From: Chelatococcus sp. YT9
GTDB taxonomy: Bacteria > Pseudomonadota > Alphaproteobacteria > Rhizobiales > Beijerinckiaceae
Direction: 5' to 3'
DNA length: 64,000 nucleotides
Assembly (NCBI RefSeq): GCF_018398315.1
Contig: NZ_JAHBRW010000001.1
Coordinates: forward strand, 1-64,000
This document shows, one piece after another, positions 25,159 through 34,432 of the stretch; the stretch's first letter is position 1, and the number at the start of each line of letters is the position of its first letter. The position numbers were made by a program, and so were the translations under genes. The notes under the pieces were generated by a model that worked only from the letters and a program-made list of their open reading frames with translations, had not been told where the DNA came from and did no database searches.

Positions 25159-27015
25159 ATGAGTCGCATGCCCTACCGCTGCCTGAGGCGCATCCTGACG
25201 ACCATGGCCTTGCTGGTGGCGGTGTTCGGTTCGGACATGGCTGTGGCAGGCGAATCGCGCACGGCGATCTCGGCCTATGGCGAACCAGCACTTCCGGCCG
25301 ACTTCCCGGCGTTTCCCTACGCCAATCCCGATGCGCCCAAGGGCGGAACCCTCCGCCTGAGCATTCTCGGGACCTTCGACAACCTGAACCCGTTCGTTCC
25401 GAAGGGAATCGCTGCACAGGGCATCTGGCTCGGCAACCGCCAGATCGGCGCACCCTCGATGCTTGTCTTCCAAGGATTGATGGCGCGGTCAGAGGACGAG
25501 AGTTTCTCGCTCTACGCGCTCATCGCCAGGGCCGTCGAGCTACCGGACGACCGCAGCTTTATCGTGTTCCATCTCGATCCGCGGGCCCATTTCTCGGACG
25601 GCGCGGCGATCACGGCCGCCGACGTAGAATTCTCCTGGGCGCTCCTGAAGGAAAAAGGCCAGCTGTACCAGCGTGGCTACTACAGCAACGTCTCCAAGGT
25701 CACCATCATCGACCCGCACACGATTCGCTTTGATCTCGCCGCCGGAAATCGGGAAACAGCGCTCGTCATTGCGCAGATGCCCGTGCTGCCCAAACACGCC
25801 ATCAACCCGGATACCTTCGAGACGACGACCTTCACCACGCCTATCGGCTCGGGGCCGTATGTGGTCGCGAATGTCGATGCCGGCCGCAGCATCACCTTCC
25901 GCCGCGACCCGAATTTCTGGGCTCGGGATCTCCCCTCCACCCGCGGGCTCTACAATTTCGATGAAATCAGGCTGACTTATATTCGTGACGTGAACACGCA
26001 GTTCGAGGCCTTCAAGGCTGGCGCCTATGATCTGCGCATGGAGCAAAGTGCCAGCCGCTGGGCGACAGGCTATGACTTTCCCGCGCTGCGGGACGGCCGC
26101 GTCATCCGCGAGCGTGTGCCTACCGGCACACCGAAGCCCATGTCCGGTTTCGTCTTCAACACGCGCCGGCCGCTCTTCGCGGACATCCTGGTCCGGGAGG
26201 CCCTCACTCAAGTTCTGGATTTCGAGTGGATCAACCAGAACCTGTTCTTCGACCTCTACAAGCGTAGTGACAGCTATTTCGCGGCTTCCGAACTCTCTTC
26301 CCACGGCCGCCCCGCCAGCGCGCGGGAAAGGGCTCTCCTTGCTCCATTTCCCAGTGCCGTCACCCCGGACGTCATGGAGGGACGCTGGTCCCCACCACAT
26401 TCCGACGGTTCCGGTAGTGATCGCCAAAGTGCCCGGCGCGCAATCGATATCCTTTCGATGGCTGGCTATGAGCTGAATGGCGCGCGTATGGTGCGCCCGA
26501 TGCCGGACGGGCGGGGCGATGAGGCCCTCAGCTTCGAGATCATGGTAGTCTCCCGCGACCAGGAGCGGCTTGCCCTCAACTACGCACGCTCGCTGCAACG
26601 GATCGGCGTCACCGCCAGCGTACGCCTCGTCGACGAAGCGCAATACTGGAAGCGTCTCAAGTCATTCGACTTCGACATGATCCTCAACATATGGAACGTG
26701 GTTGCGTCCCCGGGCAGCGAGCAGATGAATCGCTGGAGTGTGGCATCGGCGGATCGTGAGATGTCCCTCAACTACGCGGGCGTCCGGGAGCCCGCGGCTG
26801 AAGCGATGATCCGAGCCATGGTCGCGGCCAAGTCCAGGGAGGACTACGTCGCCGCCGTGCGCGCGCTCGATCGCGTGCTCCTCTCCGGGACCTACGTGGT
26901 GCCGCTGTTCTACGCGCCGGATCAGTGGATCGCGCGCCGTGCCGACGTGAAACGCCCGAATTATACCCCGCTAACGGGCGCTGCGATCGAAAGCTGGTGG
27001 CACGCGGTGCCCTGA
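25159..27015 (+). CDS. Extracellular solute-binding protein, family 5 (YejA-like)
   Basis: A 618-residue periplasmic binding protein. A Sec signal peptide (about MPYRCLRRILTTMALLVAVF, cleaved after AVAG) precedes AYGEPALPADFPAFPYANPD and APKGGTLRLSILGTFDNLNP, the YejA hallmark. Mid-protein TFTTPIGSGPYVVANVDAGR and the late VVASPGSEQMNRWSV region fit the DppA/OppA fold. Such proteins bind peptides for an ABC importer (Yej: microcin C-like peptides, murein peptides). The permeases and ATPases that usually follow (yejBEF) are missing here, so this subunit either works with a transporter encoded elsewhere or is an orphan. Start chosen at 25159; the ATG at 25168 is also possible. Confidence 0.9.
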   Translation: MSRMPYRCLRRILTTMALLVAVFGSDMAVAGESRTAISAYGEPALPADFPAFPYANPDAPKGGTLRLSILGTFDNLNPFVPKGIAAQGIWLGNRQIGAPSMLVFQGLMARSEDESFSLYALIARAVELPDDRSFIVFHLDPRAHFSDGAAITAADVEFSWALLKEKGQLYQRGYYSNVSKVTIIDPHTIRFDLAAGNRETALVIAQMPVLPKHAINPDTFETTTFTTPIGSGPYVVANVDAGRSITFRRDPNFWARDLPSTRGLYNFDEIRLTYIRDVNTQFEAFKAGAYDLRMEQSASRWATGYDFPALRDGRVIRERVPTGTPKPMSGFVFNTRRPLFADILVREALTQVLDFEWINQNLFFDLYKRSDSYFAASELSSHGRPASARERALLAPFPSAVTPDVMEGRWSPPHSDGSGSDRQSARRAIDILSMAGYELNGARMVRPMPDGRGDEALSFEIMVVSRDQERLALNYARSLQRIGVTASVRLVDEAQYWKRLKSFDFDMILNIWNVVASPGSEQMNRWSVASADREMSLNYAGVREPAAEAMIRAMVAAKSREDYVAAVRALDRVLLSGTYVVPLFYAPDQWIARRADVKRPNYTPLTGAAIESWWHAVP

Positions 27016-27058
27016 CAGGGCAAACTCGCAACATCCGAATCGCAACAAGGAGTTGAGG

Positions 27059-28345
27059 TTGGTCGCGCCCCATGCGCCCCTCGATGCGGGCCGGCCTAAC
27101 GTGCCGACACCACAGCTAAGGCTCGGCCGTCTGCTGGCTGGCGCCGTCTCGCGCGAGCCAGGCCGCATGGCCTTCTCGTCGCCACCGGCGGACATGATTA
27201 CAGCTTGGTCTCGCCATGGGCTGACGACCACGGCAGCCTATGCGCAGGTGCGACGCCTCGCCGCCTTCCTGCAGCACCTTCCGCTTGAGCGCGGTGGTCC
27301 CCTCGGCATTCTGCTGCCGAACGGCGCGGAGGCCTGCGTCACCATTCTTGCGGCGCTGCGTGCCGGCTATGCGCCATGCCTTCTGTCGCTCGGCTGGGGC
27401 AGCGATGAACTGGGGGCTGCGGTGCAGGCCGCCAAGGTCCCTGCAATCATCACGCTTGATCGTCTCGGCGAGGTGCGTCCAGCCGACCTCGCCTGTTCGA
27501 TTGCGGCTGACAATGTGGCTCTGCGCTTCATCTGCTCGTTCGGTCACGAGATCCCGGATGGGGTCATTTCGCTGGATCAGGCGCTCAACGACCAGGTGCT
27601 GAAGGACTTCGAAGAGCTCGGTGACATCGGCGGCCCCCCGCCCTCGCCGGGACTGATCACCTTTGAGCGATACGGCGACAGCTTCCTCCCGCTGCTGAGG
27701 CCGGAGTCGACGCTGATCGCAGCGACATTGCCGCTGGTGCTCGCCGCCCGGCTCGGCAGCGAGAGCCGTGTCGTCAGCCTTCTGCCGCCGGACGATCTCG
27801 GGGGCCTTGCCAGCGGCCTCGTCGCGGCGCTTGCAGCCGACTGCCCGTTGACCATGCAAGCATTGTTCGACGGGGATGAGCTCGTGCGTGATTTGAGCGC
27901 CGATCCGCCTGCCACGCTGGTGGCGCCCGGCTGGATCGAGGATCTGCTCGCCGAGGCGGGACTGTTGGATAACGACCAGCTCACCTGCGTCCTGGTGCAC
28001 AAGGCGCCGGTCGAGCTACCGCTCGGCAAGGCCCGGGCGGCTCGCGTCGTGGATATGCTGACCGTCGGCGAAGTGGCCCTCATGGCCGCCGCACGTGATG
28101 CCAGGGGGCCGACGCTGAAGCTCGGCGCCTTCGGCGCGCTGGCGCCGGGCGGGATTCCGCTGCTGGAAGTCGATGTCGGGCGCGATGGAGCCATCATGGC
28201 GCGCGGGGCCGCGACCGGCTCGATCCCGCTGGTCGACGACAGCCTGCCCCCAGCACCTGACCGACCTGAAAACGACTGGCACCACCTGCCCTACAAGGCA
28301 ATTCTGTCCGAGGACTTGATCGCCGCGGTCCTTCCAAGCCCTTGA
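27059..28345 (+). CDS. Degenerate ANL-superfamily (AMP-binding-like) protein
   Basis: A 428-residue cytosolic protein. Its N-terminal half resembles acyl-CoA synthetases: RLAAFLQHLPLERGGPLGIL, LLPNGAEACVTILAALRAGY and APCLLSLGWGSDELGAAVQA, with SRVVSLLPPDDLGGLASGLV further on. The Ser/Thr/Gly-rich ATP-binding loop that should come near residue 200 is replaced by ITFERYGDSFLPLLRP, no YGxTE motif is seen, and the C-terminal lid domain with its catalytic Lys is missing. It therefore looks unable to adenylate. A TTG at 27059 with AAGGAG 6 bp before it is the best start. It lies 43 bp after the YejA-like gene, so probably in one transcript. Role unknown. Confidence 0.75.
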   Translation: MVAPHAPLDAGRPNVPTPQLRLGRLLAGAVSREPGRMAFSSPPADMITAWSRHGLTTTAAYAQVRRLAAFLQHLPLERGGPLGILLPNGAEACVTILAALRAGYAPCLLSLGWGSDELGAAVQAAKVPAIITLDRLGEVRPADLACSIAADNVALRFICSFGHEIPDGVISLDQALNDQVLKDFEELGDIGGPPPSPGLITFERYGDSFLPLLRPESTLIAATLPLVLAARLGSESRVVSLLPPDDLGGLASGLVAALAADCPLTMQALFDGDELVRDLSADPPATLVAPGWIEDLLAEAGLLDNDQLTCVLVHKAPVELPLGKARAARVVDMLTVGEVALMAAARDARGPTLKLGAFGALAPGGIPLLEVDVGRDGAIMARGAATGSIPLVDDSLPPAPDRPENDWHHLPYKAILSEDLIAAVLPSP

Positions 28346-28457
28346 GGAGGTTTGGGCCGCTCCCCGCGGACTCCAAGCCCTCGTCTGTACTCCGCCTCCT
28401 GCTTTGACAGCCGAGGTCACAGGGGCGCAGACGTGAGCCCAAGCGGAGGAATGCGCG

Positions 28458-28784
28458 ATGGACGAAGCTGACCTTGACCAACTCGAAAGGCTCGCGGCAC
28501 AGGCCACACCCGGTCCCTGGTTTGTGCGCTTCCTAGACGACATCCATGCCATGAGCGCCGTTGCCGTGGCGACGAGGCCCGCTACGGGAGGCGGCAAGAG
28601 TATGCGGTTCGGCGAATGGCCCTCCGGCGAGGTTATTGCCGCTTGCCTGATCCAGGAACCGCCTTATGTCGTGCCCACGGACGAGCGCTATGACGAGAAT
28701 GCGGCCTTGATCGCCGCCATGCGTAACGCGCTACCCGAACTCTTGCGCCTTGCGAGGCTGGGCTTGACCGCAAAGCAGCCTTGA
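28458..28784 (+). CDS. Small Ea22-like hypothetical protein
   Basis: A 108-residue soluble protein. LERLAAQATPGPWFVRF at the start and YDENAALIAAMRNALPELLR at the end match a pattern I associate with phage Ead/Ea22-like proteins (TPGPW ... NAxLIAAxRNxLPxLL); the middle is unlike. AGGAATGCGCG precedes the ATG at 28458. It is followed after only 4 bp by the convergent glycerol kinase gene, and preceded by the degenerate ANL gene. No function is known for the chromosomal copies. Family call is tentative. Confidence 0.65.
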   Translation: MDEADLDQLERLAAQATPGPWFVRFLDDIHAMSAVAVATRPATGGGKSMRFGEWPSGEVIAACLIQEPPYVVPTDERYDENAALIAAMRNALPELLRLARLGLTAKQP

Positions 28785-28788
28785 GTCC

Positions 28789-30294
28789 CTACTCTACCCA
28801 TCCAAATGACCGCTCCAATGCCTTGCTCCAGGCGGCGAGCAACTTCCCGCGCGCCTGCGCGGGCATGGTTGGCTCCCAGCGCCGATCCACGCCCCAGTTG
28901 CGCCTGAGATCCTCCAGGCTCGTCCAGTAGCCCGTCGCGAGCCCCGAGGCATAAGCGGCGCCAAGGGCTGTCGTTTCCACGACCTTCGGCCGCACGACCG
29001 GCACCGCCAGGATATCGGACTGGAACTGCATCAGAAGTTCATTGGCAGCCATGCCGCCATCAGCCCGCAATTCGGTGATCTCGATGCCTGAATCCTCCGC
29101 CATCGCTTTCAGAACGTCATGGGTCTGGTAGGCCGAAGCCTCAAGAGCCGCACGGGCGATGTGTCCCTTATGGACAAAACGCGTGAGCCCGCAGATGACA
29201 CCGCGCGCGTCGGGCCGCCAGTGGGGAGCGTAGAGGCCCGAAAAGGCCGGCACGATGTACACATCACCGTTGTCGTCGACGGAACGCGCCAAGGGCTCGA
29301 TATCGCTGCTCGATGGAATGAGCCCGAGGTTGTCGCGCAGCCACTGCACCAGGGCTCCCGTCACGGCGATGGAGCCTTCCAGAGCATAAGCGGGCTTGGC
29401 CTCACCGAACTGGTAGGCGATCGTCGTGATGAGGCCGCAGGTGGACTGGAAGGGACGATCGCCGGTGTTGATCAGGGTGAAAGAGCCGGTGCCGTAGGTG
29501 TTCTTGGCCTCGCCTGGTGCGAAACAGGCCTGGCCGACGAGTGCTGCCTGTTGGTCACCCAGAATGCCGGCCACCGGCACCCCGGCGAGACTGCCGCGCG
29601 CCTCGCCATAAACCTCGCTAGACGATGCGAGGCGAGGTAACATGGCTGCAGGAATACCGAAAAGCTCGAGGATCTCCTCGTCCCACACAAGACGGTTGAT
29701 ATCGAGCAACTGGGTACGGCTGGCATTGGTCACATCGGTGACATGACGGCCGCCGTCAGGGCCGCCGGTGAGATTCCAGACAATCCAGCTGTCGATCGTC
29801 CCGAACAGCGCTTCGCCCACCTCCGCTTTCGCCCTGAGGCCGGGGACATTGTCGAGAAGCCAGCGCAGCTTGAGGCCGGAGAAATAGGACGCGAGCGGCA
29901 ATCCTGTCTTGGCCCGAAGACGATCACGTCCACCCGCCCCGGCGTCACTTGCCAAGGCATTCGCCATCGGGTCAACGCGCGTATCCTGCCAGACGAGGGC
30001 GTTGTGCAAAGGCGCACCGGTCTTGCGGTCCCATACCAGGGTGGTTTCGCGCTGGTTGGCGACTCCAACGCTCGTGATCTCCGTCGGCTTCAGTTGCGCC
30101 AAAGCCAACGCCTCGTCTATGACGACTTGCGTATTGCGCCAGATCTCAGCGGCGTCATGCTCGACCCAGCCCGGTCGCGGATAGATTTGTGCGTGCTCCT
30201 TCTGAGCTTGCGCGACAATATCCCCCTGCCGGTCGAATAGGATGAAGCGAGAACTCGTCGTCCCCTGGTCGATTGCTCCCACATAGCGCCCCAT
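28789..30294 (-). CDS. glpK: Glycerol kinase
   Basis: A 501-residue FGGY-family kinase that makes sn-glycerol 3-phosphate from glycerol and ATP. It begins [20 protein letters not shown] (phosphate-binding loop) and contains [18 protein letters not shown], the glycerol-contacting ALVWQDTR, the FGGY-type segment [18 protein letters not shown] and [16 protein letters not shown], and the C-terminal [20 protein letters not shown]. Length is normal. AGGGGATACAGG directly precedes the ATG at 30294. No glpD, glpF or glpR lies next to it. It acts in the cytosol in glycerol use or phospholipid precursor supply. Confidence 0.97.
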   Translation of the reverse strand: MGRYVGAIDQGTTSSRFILFDRQGDIVAQAQKEHAQIYPRPGWVEHDAAEIWRNTQVVIDEALALAQLKPTEITSVGVANQRETTLVWDRKTGAPLHNALVWQDTRVDPMANALASDAGAGGRDRLRAKTGLPLASYFSGLKLRWLLDNVPGLRAKAEVGEALFGTIDSWIVWNLTGGPDGGRHVTDVTNASRTQLLDINRLVWDEEILELFGIPAAMLPRLASSSEVYGEARGSLAGVPVAGILGDQQAALVGQACFAPGEAKNTYGTGSFTLINTGDRPFQSTCGLITTIAYQFGEAKPAYALEGSIAVTGALVQWLRDNLGLIPSSSDIEPLARSVDDNGDVYIVPAFSGLYAPHWRPDARGVICGLTRFVHKGHIARAALEASAYQTHDVLKAMAEDSGIEITELRADGGMAANELLMQFQSDILAVPVVRPKVVETTALGAAYASGLATGYWTSLEDLRRNWGVDRRWEPTMPAQARGKLLAAWSKALERSFGWVE

Positions 30295-30724
30295 CCTGTA
30301 TCCCCTGTTATCGTTGGGCCGGCGAGCCCGGATCGAAGGTCGCCAGCTTGCCAATCCGCGCCTTGATGTAAAGCCCCGCGCGATCGGAAAGCGCATAGCG
30401 GCCGCGTTGGAACGCTGAGCGCAACAACATCATGATCACTGATGTTTAAGGCTGCCCAATTCAGGATGTCTGATCATCACTGGCCTCACGCATCGGCGTC
30501 GCCGCGCTCACCGTCGCGGCCACGCAATCATTCTGGCAAATTTTTCCCATTGCGATCAACTAATTACTTCAATTTCATAAAGTCGATCATCATCGACGGG
30601 GTACTGGCAATTCCGTGATGCACCACGGTGTAGAGACTGCAAGAATATTTCTCATAATATATCGCCTGCGCGCGTCTAATCTGTTATCGTTAGGTATTGC
30701 TGCTGATTTTTATTGGAGAGTTCA
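30295..30724. other. Divergent, AT-richer intergenic region
   Basis: Between glpK and a small hypothetical gene. It contains short AT-rich runs (around 30535-30590 and 30640-30720) suitable for promoters, and a short TGATCACTGA element near 30433, but no gene or RNA I can name. Confidence 0.4.
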
Positions 30725-30997
30725 TTGTCCGATGATGAGATTGCCGGCCGTTTGGCCGTGCTTGAGGTCATTGCACGTGGCGCCATGTGGATGCTCTGCG
30801 GCAGAGCCGTAGAGGAGGGTCGGACTGACCTCGCCGTCGTCTTCCTCGCTGAAATGCGTCGTCAAGCCTACGAAAAGAGCGGCCAGCTACCCGGTAGAGC
30901 CGCGCTTGAGGGGCGTCGTTATGCTGACAGCGTGATCTGGACATTGGCCGACGATGTCGAGAGCATGTCTCCTGCCCTGAGCTCCAGCGCCCATTAA
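30725..30997 (+). CDS. Small hypothetical protein, 90 residues
   Basis: An all-helical, soluble protein beginning MSDDEIAGRLAVLEVIARGA. It has two amphipathic helices (RTDLAVVFLAEMRRQAYEKS and ALEGRRYADSVIWTLADDVE) and an Ala/Ser tail. I use the TTG at 30725, with GGAGAG just upstream; an in-frame TTG at 30713 lies inside that purine tract and is less likely. Coding potential is supported by even codon use and the ribosome site. I do not recognise the family. It stands alone with AT-rich DNA before it; the gene could be stress- or growth-phase-linked, but nothing in the sequence proves it. Confidence 0.6.
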   Translation: MSDDEIAGRLAVLEVIARGAMWMLCGRAVEEGRTDLAVVFLAEMRRQAYEKSGQLPGRAALEGRRYADSVIWTLADDVESMSPALSSSAH

Positions 30998-31485
30998 GTC
31001 TTCAGGCAACAGCCGGTGTCAGCCAGGGGGGGCAGCTCGTGGCACCCCAGACTTGTCCATGTGATCGAGCCTTGCCTTTGGACGAGCTGGACGACCGTAG
31101 CCGAACGCCGGGGGGCGAACGTTCCGTCATGTGACCGTTCAACCGGCTGCTACCGTGCAAGAATATTCCGCGCGGCGTACTTTTGGCCGTGAGGGGAGCA
31201 AACCCATGTAAGAGCCGGCTCACCGGTAGCGCAGTTCTTTGCGCTCGAGCCGAGGAATGTAGCCTCATCCGCAGCGAAGCGTCGCGAGCATGGTTGCGAG
31301 CCGGTATGATGGCTGATGAGTTGGCCAAGAATATAGCGTGAAGATCATCCGGAAGGCAGCTTGCGCATCCTTCCGTGCCTCCATTGCAGATCGCTTTGGC
31401 GCGTCCTGGCCGCTATGCTTGCCTCACGCTTGTCGCATTTCTTGCCTCAAGCTCTCGGTGCTATCTCTCTTGTCAGGACGGTTCC
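30998..31485. other. Intergenic region, no gene recognised
   Basis: Open frames on both strands are Arg/Ser-rich without ribosome sites. A frame running into the SIMPL gene from 31375 lacks a signal peptide start and is rejected. It probably holds the SIMPL promoter near 31430-31470. Confidence 0.4.
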
Positions 31486-32223
31486 ATGAAGATCTCTGCT
31501 CCTCTTGTCGTTGCTTTTGCCCTCATTGGTGCCGTCAGCGCTGCGAATGCACAGGACAGCGGAGCGAGCGCCGGGCGCGCGCGGCCTGGCCAGATCACTA
31601 TCACCGGCGAAGGAAGCGTTTCCGCCGCCCCCGACATCGCCACGCTTTCGACCGCTGTGGTCACGGCCGCCAAGTCTGCACGCGAGGCGACGGAAGCCAA
31701 CAGCAAGGCCATGGCCACGGTCATCGAGCGCTTCAAGACGGCGGGCATCGAATCCCGCGATCTTTCGACTTCCGGCTTTTCGGTGCAACCGCGCTATGTC
31801 CAGTCTAAGCAGCAGGACGGCTCCATCGAGGCGCCACGTATCGATGGCTACGAGGTCCGCAACAGCGTGACCGTGCGGGTTCGGGACCTGAGCAAACTGG
31901 GTGCTATCCTCGACACGGCTATTACCGCCGGCGCCAACCAGATCAATGGAATAAGCTTTGATGTGGCGGAGCCGACCGAACTCCTCGACAAGGCCGGCAT
32001 TGCCGCGGTCAAGGACGCGCGTCGTCGCGCTGAGCTTTACGCTGACGCGGCGGGCGTGAAGCTCGGCCGGGTTGTCTCGATCGCCGAGCCGTCCATGGAT
32101 GGTCCGCGCCCGATGATGATGGCTGCCCGCGCGGATTTCGCGAAGGGAGCGGCCGTTCCGATCGAGGCCGGCGAACGTGATTTCAACGTGCGGGTCCGCG
32201 TCACCTACGAAATCGCGCGGTAA
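31486..32223 (+). CDS. SIMPL domain-containing periplasmic protein
   Basis: A 245-residue exported protein. A Sec signal peptide (MKISAPLVVAFALIGAVSAA, cleaved after NAQ) precedes the SIMPL (DUF541) domain: GQITITGEGSVSAAPDIATL, SAREATEANSKAMATVIERF, IESRDLSTSGFSVQPRYVQS and the later KDARRRAELYADAAGVKLGR with VRVRVTYEIAR at the end. Relatives include BP26/OMP28 of Brucella, a periplasmic antigen that forms ring-shaped oligomers, and E. coli YggE, linked to oxidative stress. AGGA lies about 7 bp before the ATG at 31486. Length is normal. Monocistronic. Confidence 0.93.
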   Translation: MKISAPLVVAFALIGAVSAANAQDSGASAGRARPGQITITGEGSVSAAPDIATLSTAVVTAAKSAREATEANSKAMATVIERFKTAGIESRDLSTSGFSVQPRYVQSKQQDGSIEAPRIDGYEVRNSVTVRVRDLSKLGAILDTAITAGANQINGISFDVAEPTELLDKAGIAAVKDARRRAELYADAAGVKLGRVVSIAEPSMDGPRPMMMAARADFAKGAAVPIEAGERDFNVRVRVTYEIAR

Positions 32224-32820
32224 CGCGAGTCAGCCTGGCGGCCGATCTCAGGTCGACCGCTGGCCCAGGGCCGGCATAGATCTGGATCGCTGTCCGGCAA
32301 CAGCGCAGAGGCGGAGATCGAAGCCGGGATTGGCTTTGCTCCATCAATCAGCCTCGACTCCGGTACTGCACACAAGCACATGAGTTGATTGCCGCCCCAG
32401 CGGTCCGCGCGGTGCTTAGGCAGGGTCCTCGGAATTCGCGCGGCATCCGCAGCCGAATCCCCACTCTCCAGGACCTTCTTAATCGCCGTCCGCTGTAAGT
32501 TAAAAGCGCAAGCGCTCTTGAGGCAGAGCACTGACATCACCTCCACAATCGGTGCGGTCGACGGCGCCTGCAGATTGAGGCACGCCGCCCGCATCGCGCG
32601 CCGTGGCGCCGAACGCGCGCACCATCACGATTTGATCTGGCGCCGGGCGCAAAGCTCCCGCCTGAACGGCCGGATTGGCGAATGCGACAATGTGGAAACA
32701 AAATGGCGGGATTGCGCGTTGGATTAGGAACGTCCCCGGCGCAATTGACTTTCCGACAGCGGAGGACAACTGCGGCGCGGACTTCGAACGCGAAGAAATT
32801 CAATCAATTGCGAGTATATG
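32224..32820. other. Long intergenic region, no gene recognised
   Basis: About 600 bp. Candidate frames on both strands are Arg-rich and show no ribosome site or family. The last 100 bp (AT-richer) presumably drive the DUF3309 gene. A GGAAC at 32727 is not followed by CGTT at 16-17 bp, so it is not a clear EcfG promoter. Confidence 0.4.
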
Positions 32821-32973
32821 ATGTCAACCATACTCCTCATCATACTCATTCTACTTGTTATCGGTGCACTACCTACCTGGCCATACAGTTCAGGATGGGG
32901 TTATTATCCCAGCGGTGGATTGGGATTGATTCTCATAGTCCTGCTTATCCTCCTTCTTATGGGGCGAATATAG
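32821..32973 (+). CDS. DUF3309 micro-membrane protein
   Basis: A 50-residue protein made of two hydrophobic helices around a short Tyr/Gly/Trp loop. It starts MSTILLIILILLVIGALPTW, continues PYSSGWGYYPSGG and ends LGLILIVLLILLLMGRI. This is the full DUF3309 pattern (PxWPYSxxWGYxPSGGLGLxLVxLxxLLLxGRI), common in Hyphomicrobiales and other proteobacteria, of unknown role and often stress-linked. Two ATGs in a row (32818, 32821) could both serve. No strong ribosome site is visible. It is AT-richer than its surroundings. It lies 56 bp before a secreted small protein gene on the same strand. Confidence 0.88.
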   Translation: MSTILLIILILLVIGALPTWPYSSGWGYYPSGGLGLILIVLLILLLMGRI

Positions 32974-33029
32974 CCACCTAAGCACGGGAGGATTGTTCCT
33001 ATTCTGGCATGGTGCCGAGGAGGCCTGAA

Positions 33030-33419
33030 ATGTTCTCGACAGTAAGTCCATCGCTGGCTTGGCGCCCCGTGGGCCTCATCTTGGGCTTTCTTGCCTTTTC
33101 CTCCTTCGCCCAAGCCCAGGCTCCGTCAGCGCCCGGCGCTACGACGTCGCCTGGGCCCAGCCTTTCGGGGCCCACGACATCGGCGCCTGCAGCGCCCGGC
33201 TCCGGGGCAATTGTTCCCGCGCCATCACCATCCATGGAGCAGATCGGCCGGCCCGCGGGCGGTCGTCGCCAACCGTCTGCCGCCTCCGGGACCCCATCGG
33301 CAATAATCGGCCAGAATATCGCGGAGGGCCGGGTGGTCGAGGATCGCGCCGCTATTCTTGATGAGCGTCTACACAAAAGCAGTCGCCGCGCCATCAATAG
33401 TATCTGTCGCGGATGCTGA
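33030..33419 (+). CDS. Small secreted Pro/Ala/Ser-rich protein
   Basis: A 129-residue protein. A signal peptide (SPSLAWRPVGLILGFLAFSS then FAQAQA) is followed by a Pro/Ala/Gly/Ser-rich spacer (GATTSPGPSLSGPTTSAPAA) and a C-terminal part with RVVEDRAAILDERLHKSSRR and one Cys pair (SICRGC). The ATG at 33030 has GAGGAGG 7 bp upstream; the GTG/ATG at 33009 is weaker. The extensin-like gene follows after 23 bp on the same strand, so the two are likely one transcript and may act together at the cell wall. Family not recognised. Confidence 0.65.
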   Translation: MFSTVSPSLAWRPVGLILGFLAFSSFAQAQAPSAPGATTSPGPSLSGPTTSAPAAPGSGAIVPAPSPSMEQIGRPAGGRRQPSAASGTPSAIIGQNIAEGRVVEDRAAILDERLHKSSRRAINSICRGC

Positions 33420-33442
33420 TCGTTTCGCGCGGCTGAATCGCC

Positions 33443-34432
33443 ATGTTTCGCCAGCTGGTGCTGACGGCAGCTCTCCTTTGCTGCGGTGAGCACAATGTGG
33501 AAGCCGCGCGGCTCGACATTAACGGGAGGGACGTGCGCACGGCAGAGGTCACGCAGCGCCGTCCGGCGTCAGTTCCATTGCCCCCTCGACGCCCTTCTCA
33601 GCAGATCGCTCCGACCCCTGCGCCGCCATCACACGAGACGCCTTCGCCAGATCGCTCGCTCAGCAACAAGGCAGCGCGTCGGCCTTCTCCCGCGATCTCC
33701 CAGACCCGAATTCCCGCCCCACCCCCGCGACCGCCCGAACTCGGCTCGGCCCCGGATGAAGCGGTGCCCACCGCAAGCCCCGAAACTCCTGCTGTGCCAC
33801 AACCCGCGCCGGGGTCCCCTCCATCGGCTGAGCAGCCTGCTGCGGCCGATCGCTCGAAGGCATGCGACGGCAGCGCCGCCCGTATGGTTGTTAAACCAGC
33901 GGACCGTATACCCACTGCGGGCAGCTGTGCCGTGGAGCGCCCGGTCCAGCTGGAGGCAATCCTGATCGGCGACAACAGGCGTGTCACCCTCAGCCCGCCT
34001 GCCCTGCTCGCCTGCAGCACCGCCGCGGCCGTCGCTGCCTGGGTCTGGGAGGACCTGGTGCCTCTCGCGGACGCGACCGGCTCGCCGCTCACCACGATCG
34101 CGGTCGCGGATTCCTACAATTGTCGGCCGCGCAACCGGCAGGCCGGCGCAAAGCCCTCCGCTCACGGTAACGGCCTCGCCTTCGATCTCGGACCGATGAC
34201 TCTTGCGAACAAGCAAAGCCTCACGATCCGCGGGGAAGGTCTCACGGTGGCCGCCCGGCAATTGCTGAAGGCGAGCGCGTGCCGGCGGTTCGGTACGGTG
34301 CTCGGTCCTGGATCGGACGGCTACCATGAGGATCATCTGCACGTGGATCTGATTCCCCGGCGCCCCGGGCGCGGCATCTGCCAGTGGACCATTCCCGCCA
34401 GCGAGAAGAGCCAGGACGCTCCGTCTCGGTGA
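33443..34432 (+). CDS. Extensin-like C-terminal domain protein
   Basis: A 329-residue exported protein. A short signal-like start (MFRQLVLTAALLCCGEHNVE) is followed by about 120 residues of Pro-rich linker (PLPPRRPSQQIAPTPAPPSH and similar), then the extensin-like domain (about 140-315). Four cysteines, SYNCRPRNRQAGAKPSAHGN, GLAFDLGPM and GYHEDHLHVDLIPR supply the conserved S-x-H-x-x-G-x-A-x-D and H-x-H-x-D metal-binding residues, as in LAS-type peptidoglycan peptidases. The family is thought to cut or bind cell-wall peptides. Start codon is the ATG at 33443; an unusual single signal is possible. Downstream of a small secreted protein. Confidence 0.88.
   Translation: MFRQLVLTAALLCCGEHNVEAARLDINGRDVRTAEVTQRRPASVPLPPRRPSQQIAPTPAPPSHETPSPDRSLSNKAARRPSPAISQTRIPAPPPRPPELGSAPDEAVPTASPETPAVPQPAPGSPPSAEQPAAADRSKACDGSAARMVVKPADRIPTAGSCAVERPVQLEAILIGDNRRVTLSPPALLACSTAAAVAAWVWEDLVPLADATGSPLTTIAVADSYNCRPRNRQAGAKPSAHGNGLAFDLGPMTLANKQSLTIRGEGLTVAARQLLKASACRRFGTVLGPGSDGYHEDHLHVDLIPRRPGRGICQWTIPASEKSQDAPSR

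Noticed and set aside
31002-31328. Minus-strand frame of 108 codons between two plus-strand genes
   Set aside because: Ser/Arg-rich, no recognisable domain, no ribosome site.
32727-32752. GGAAC upstream of the DUF3309 gene, considered as an EcfG promoter
   Set aside because: No CGTT occurs 16-17 bp downstream.
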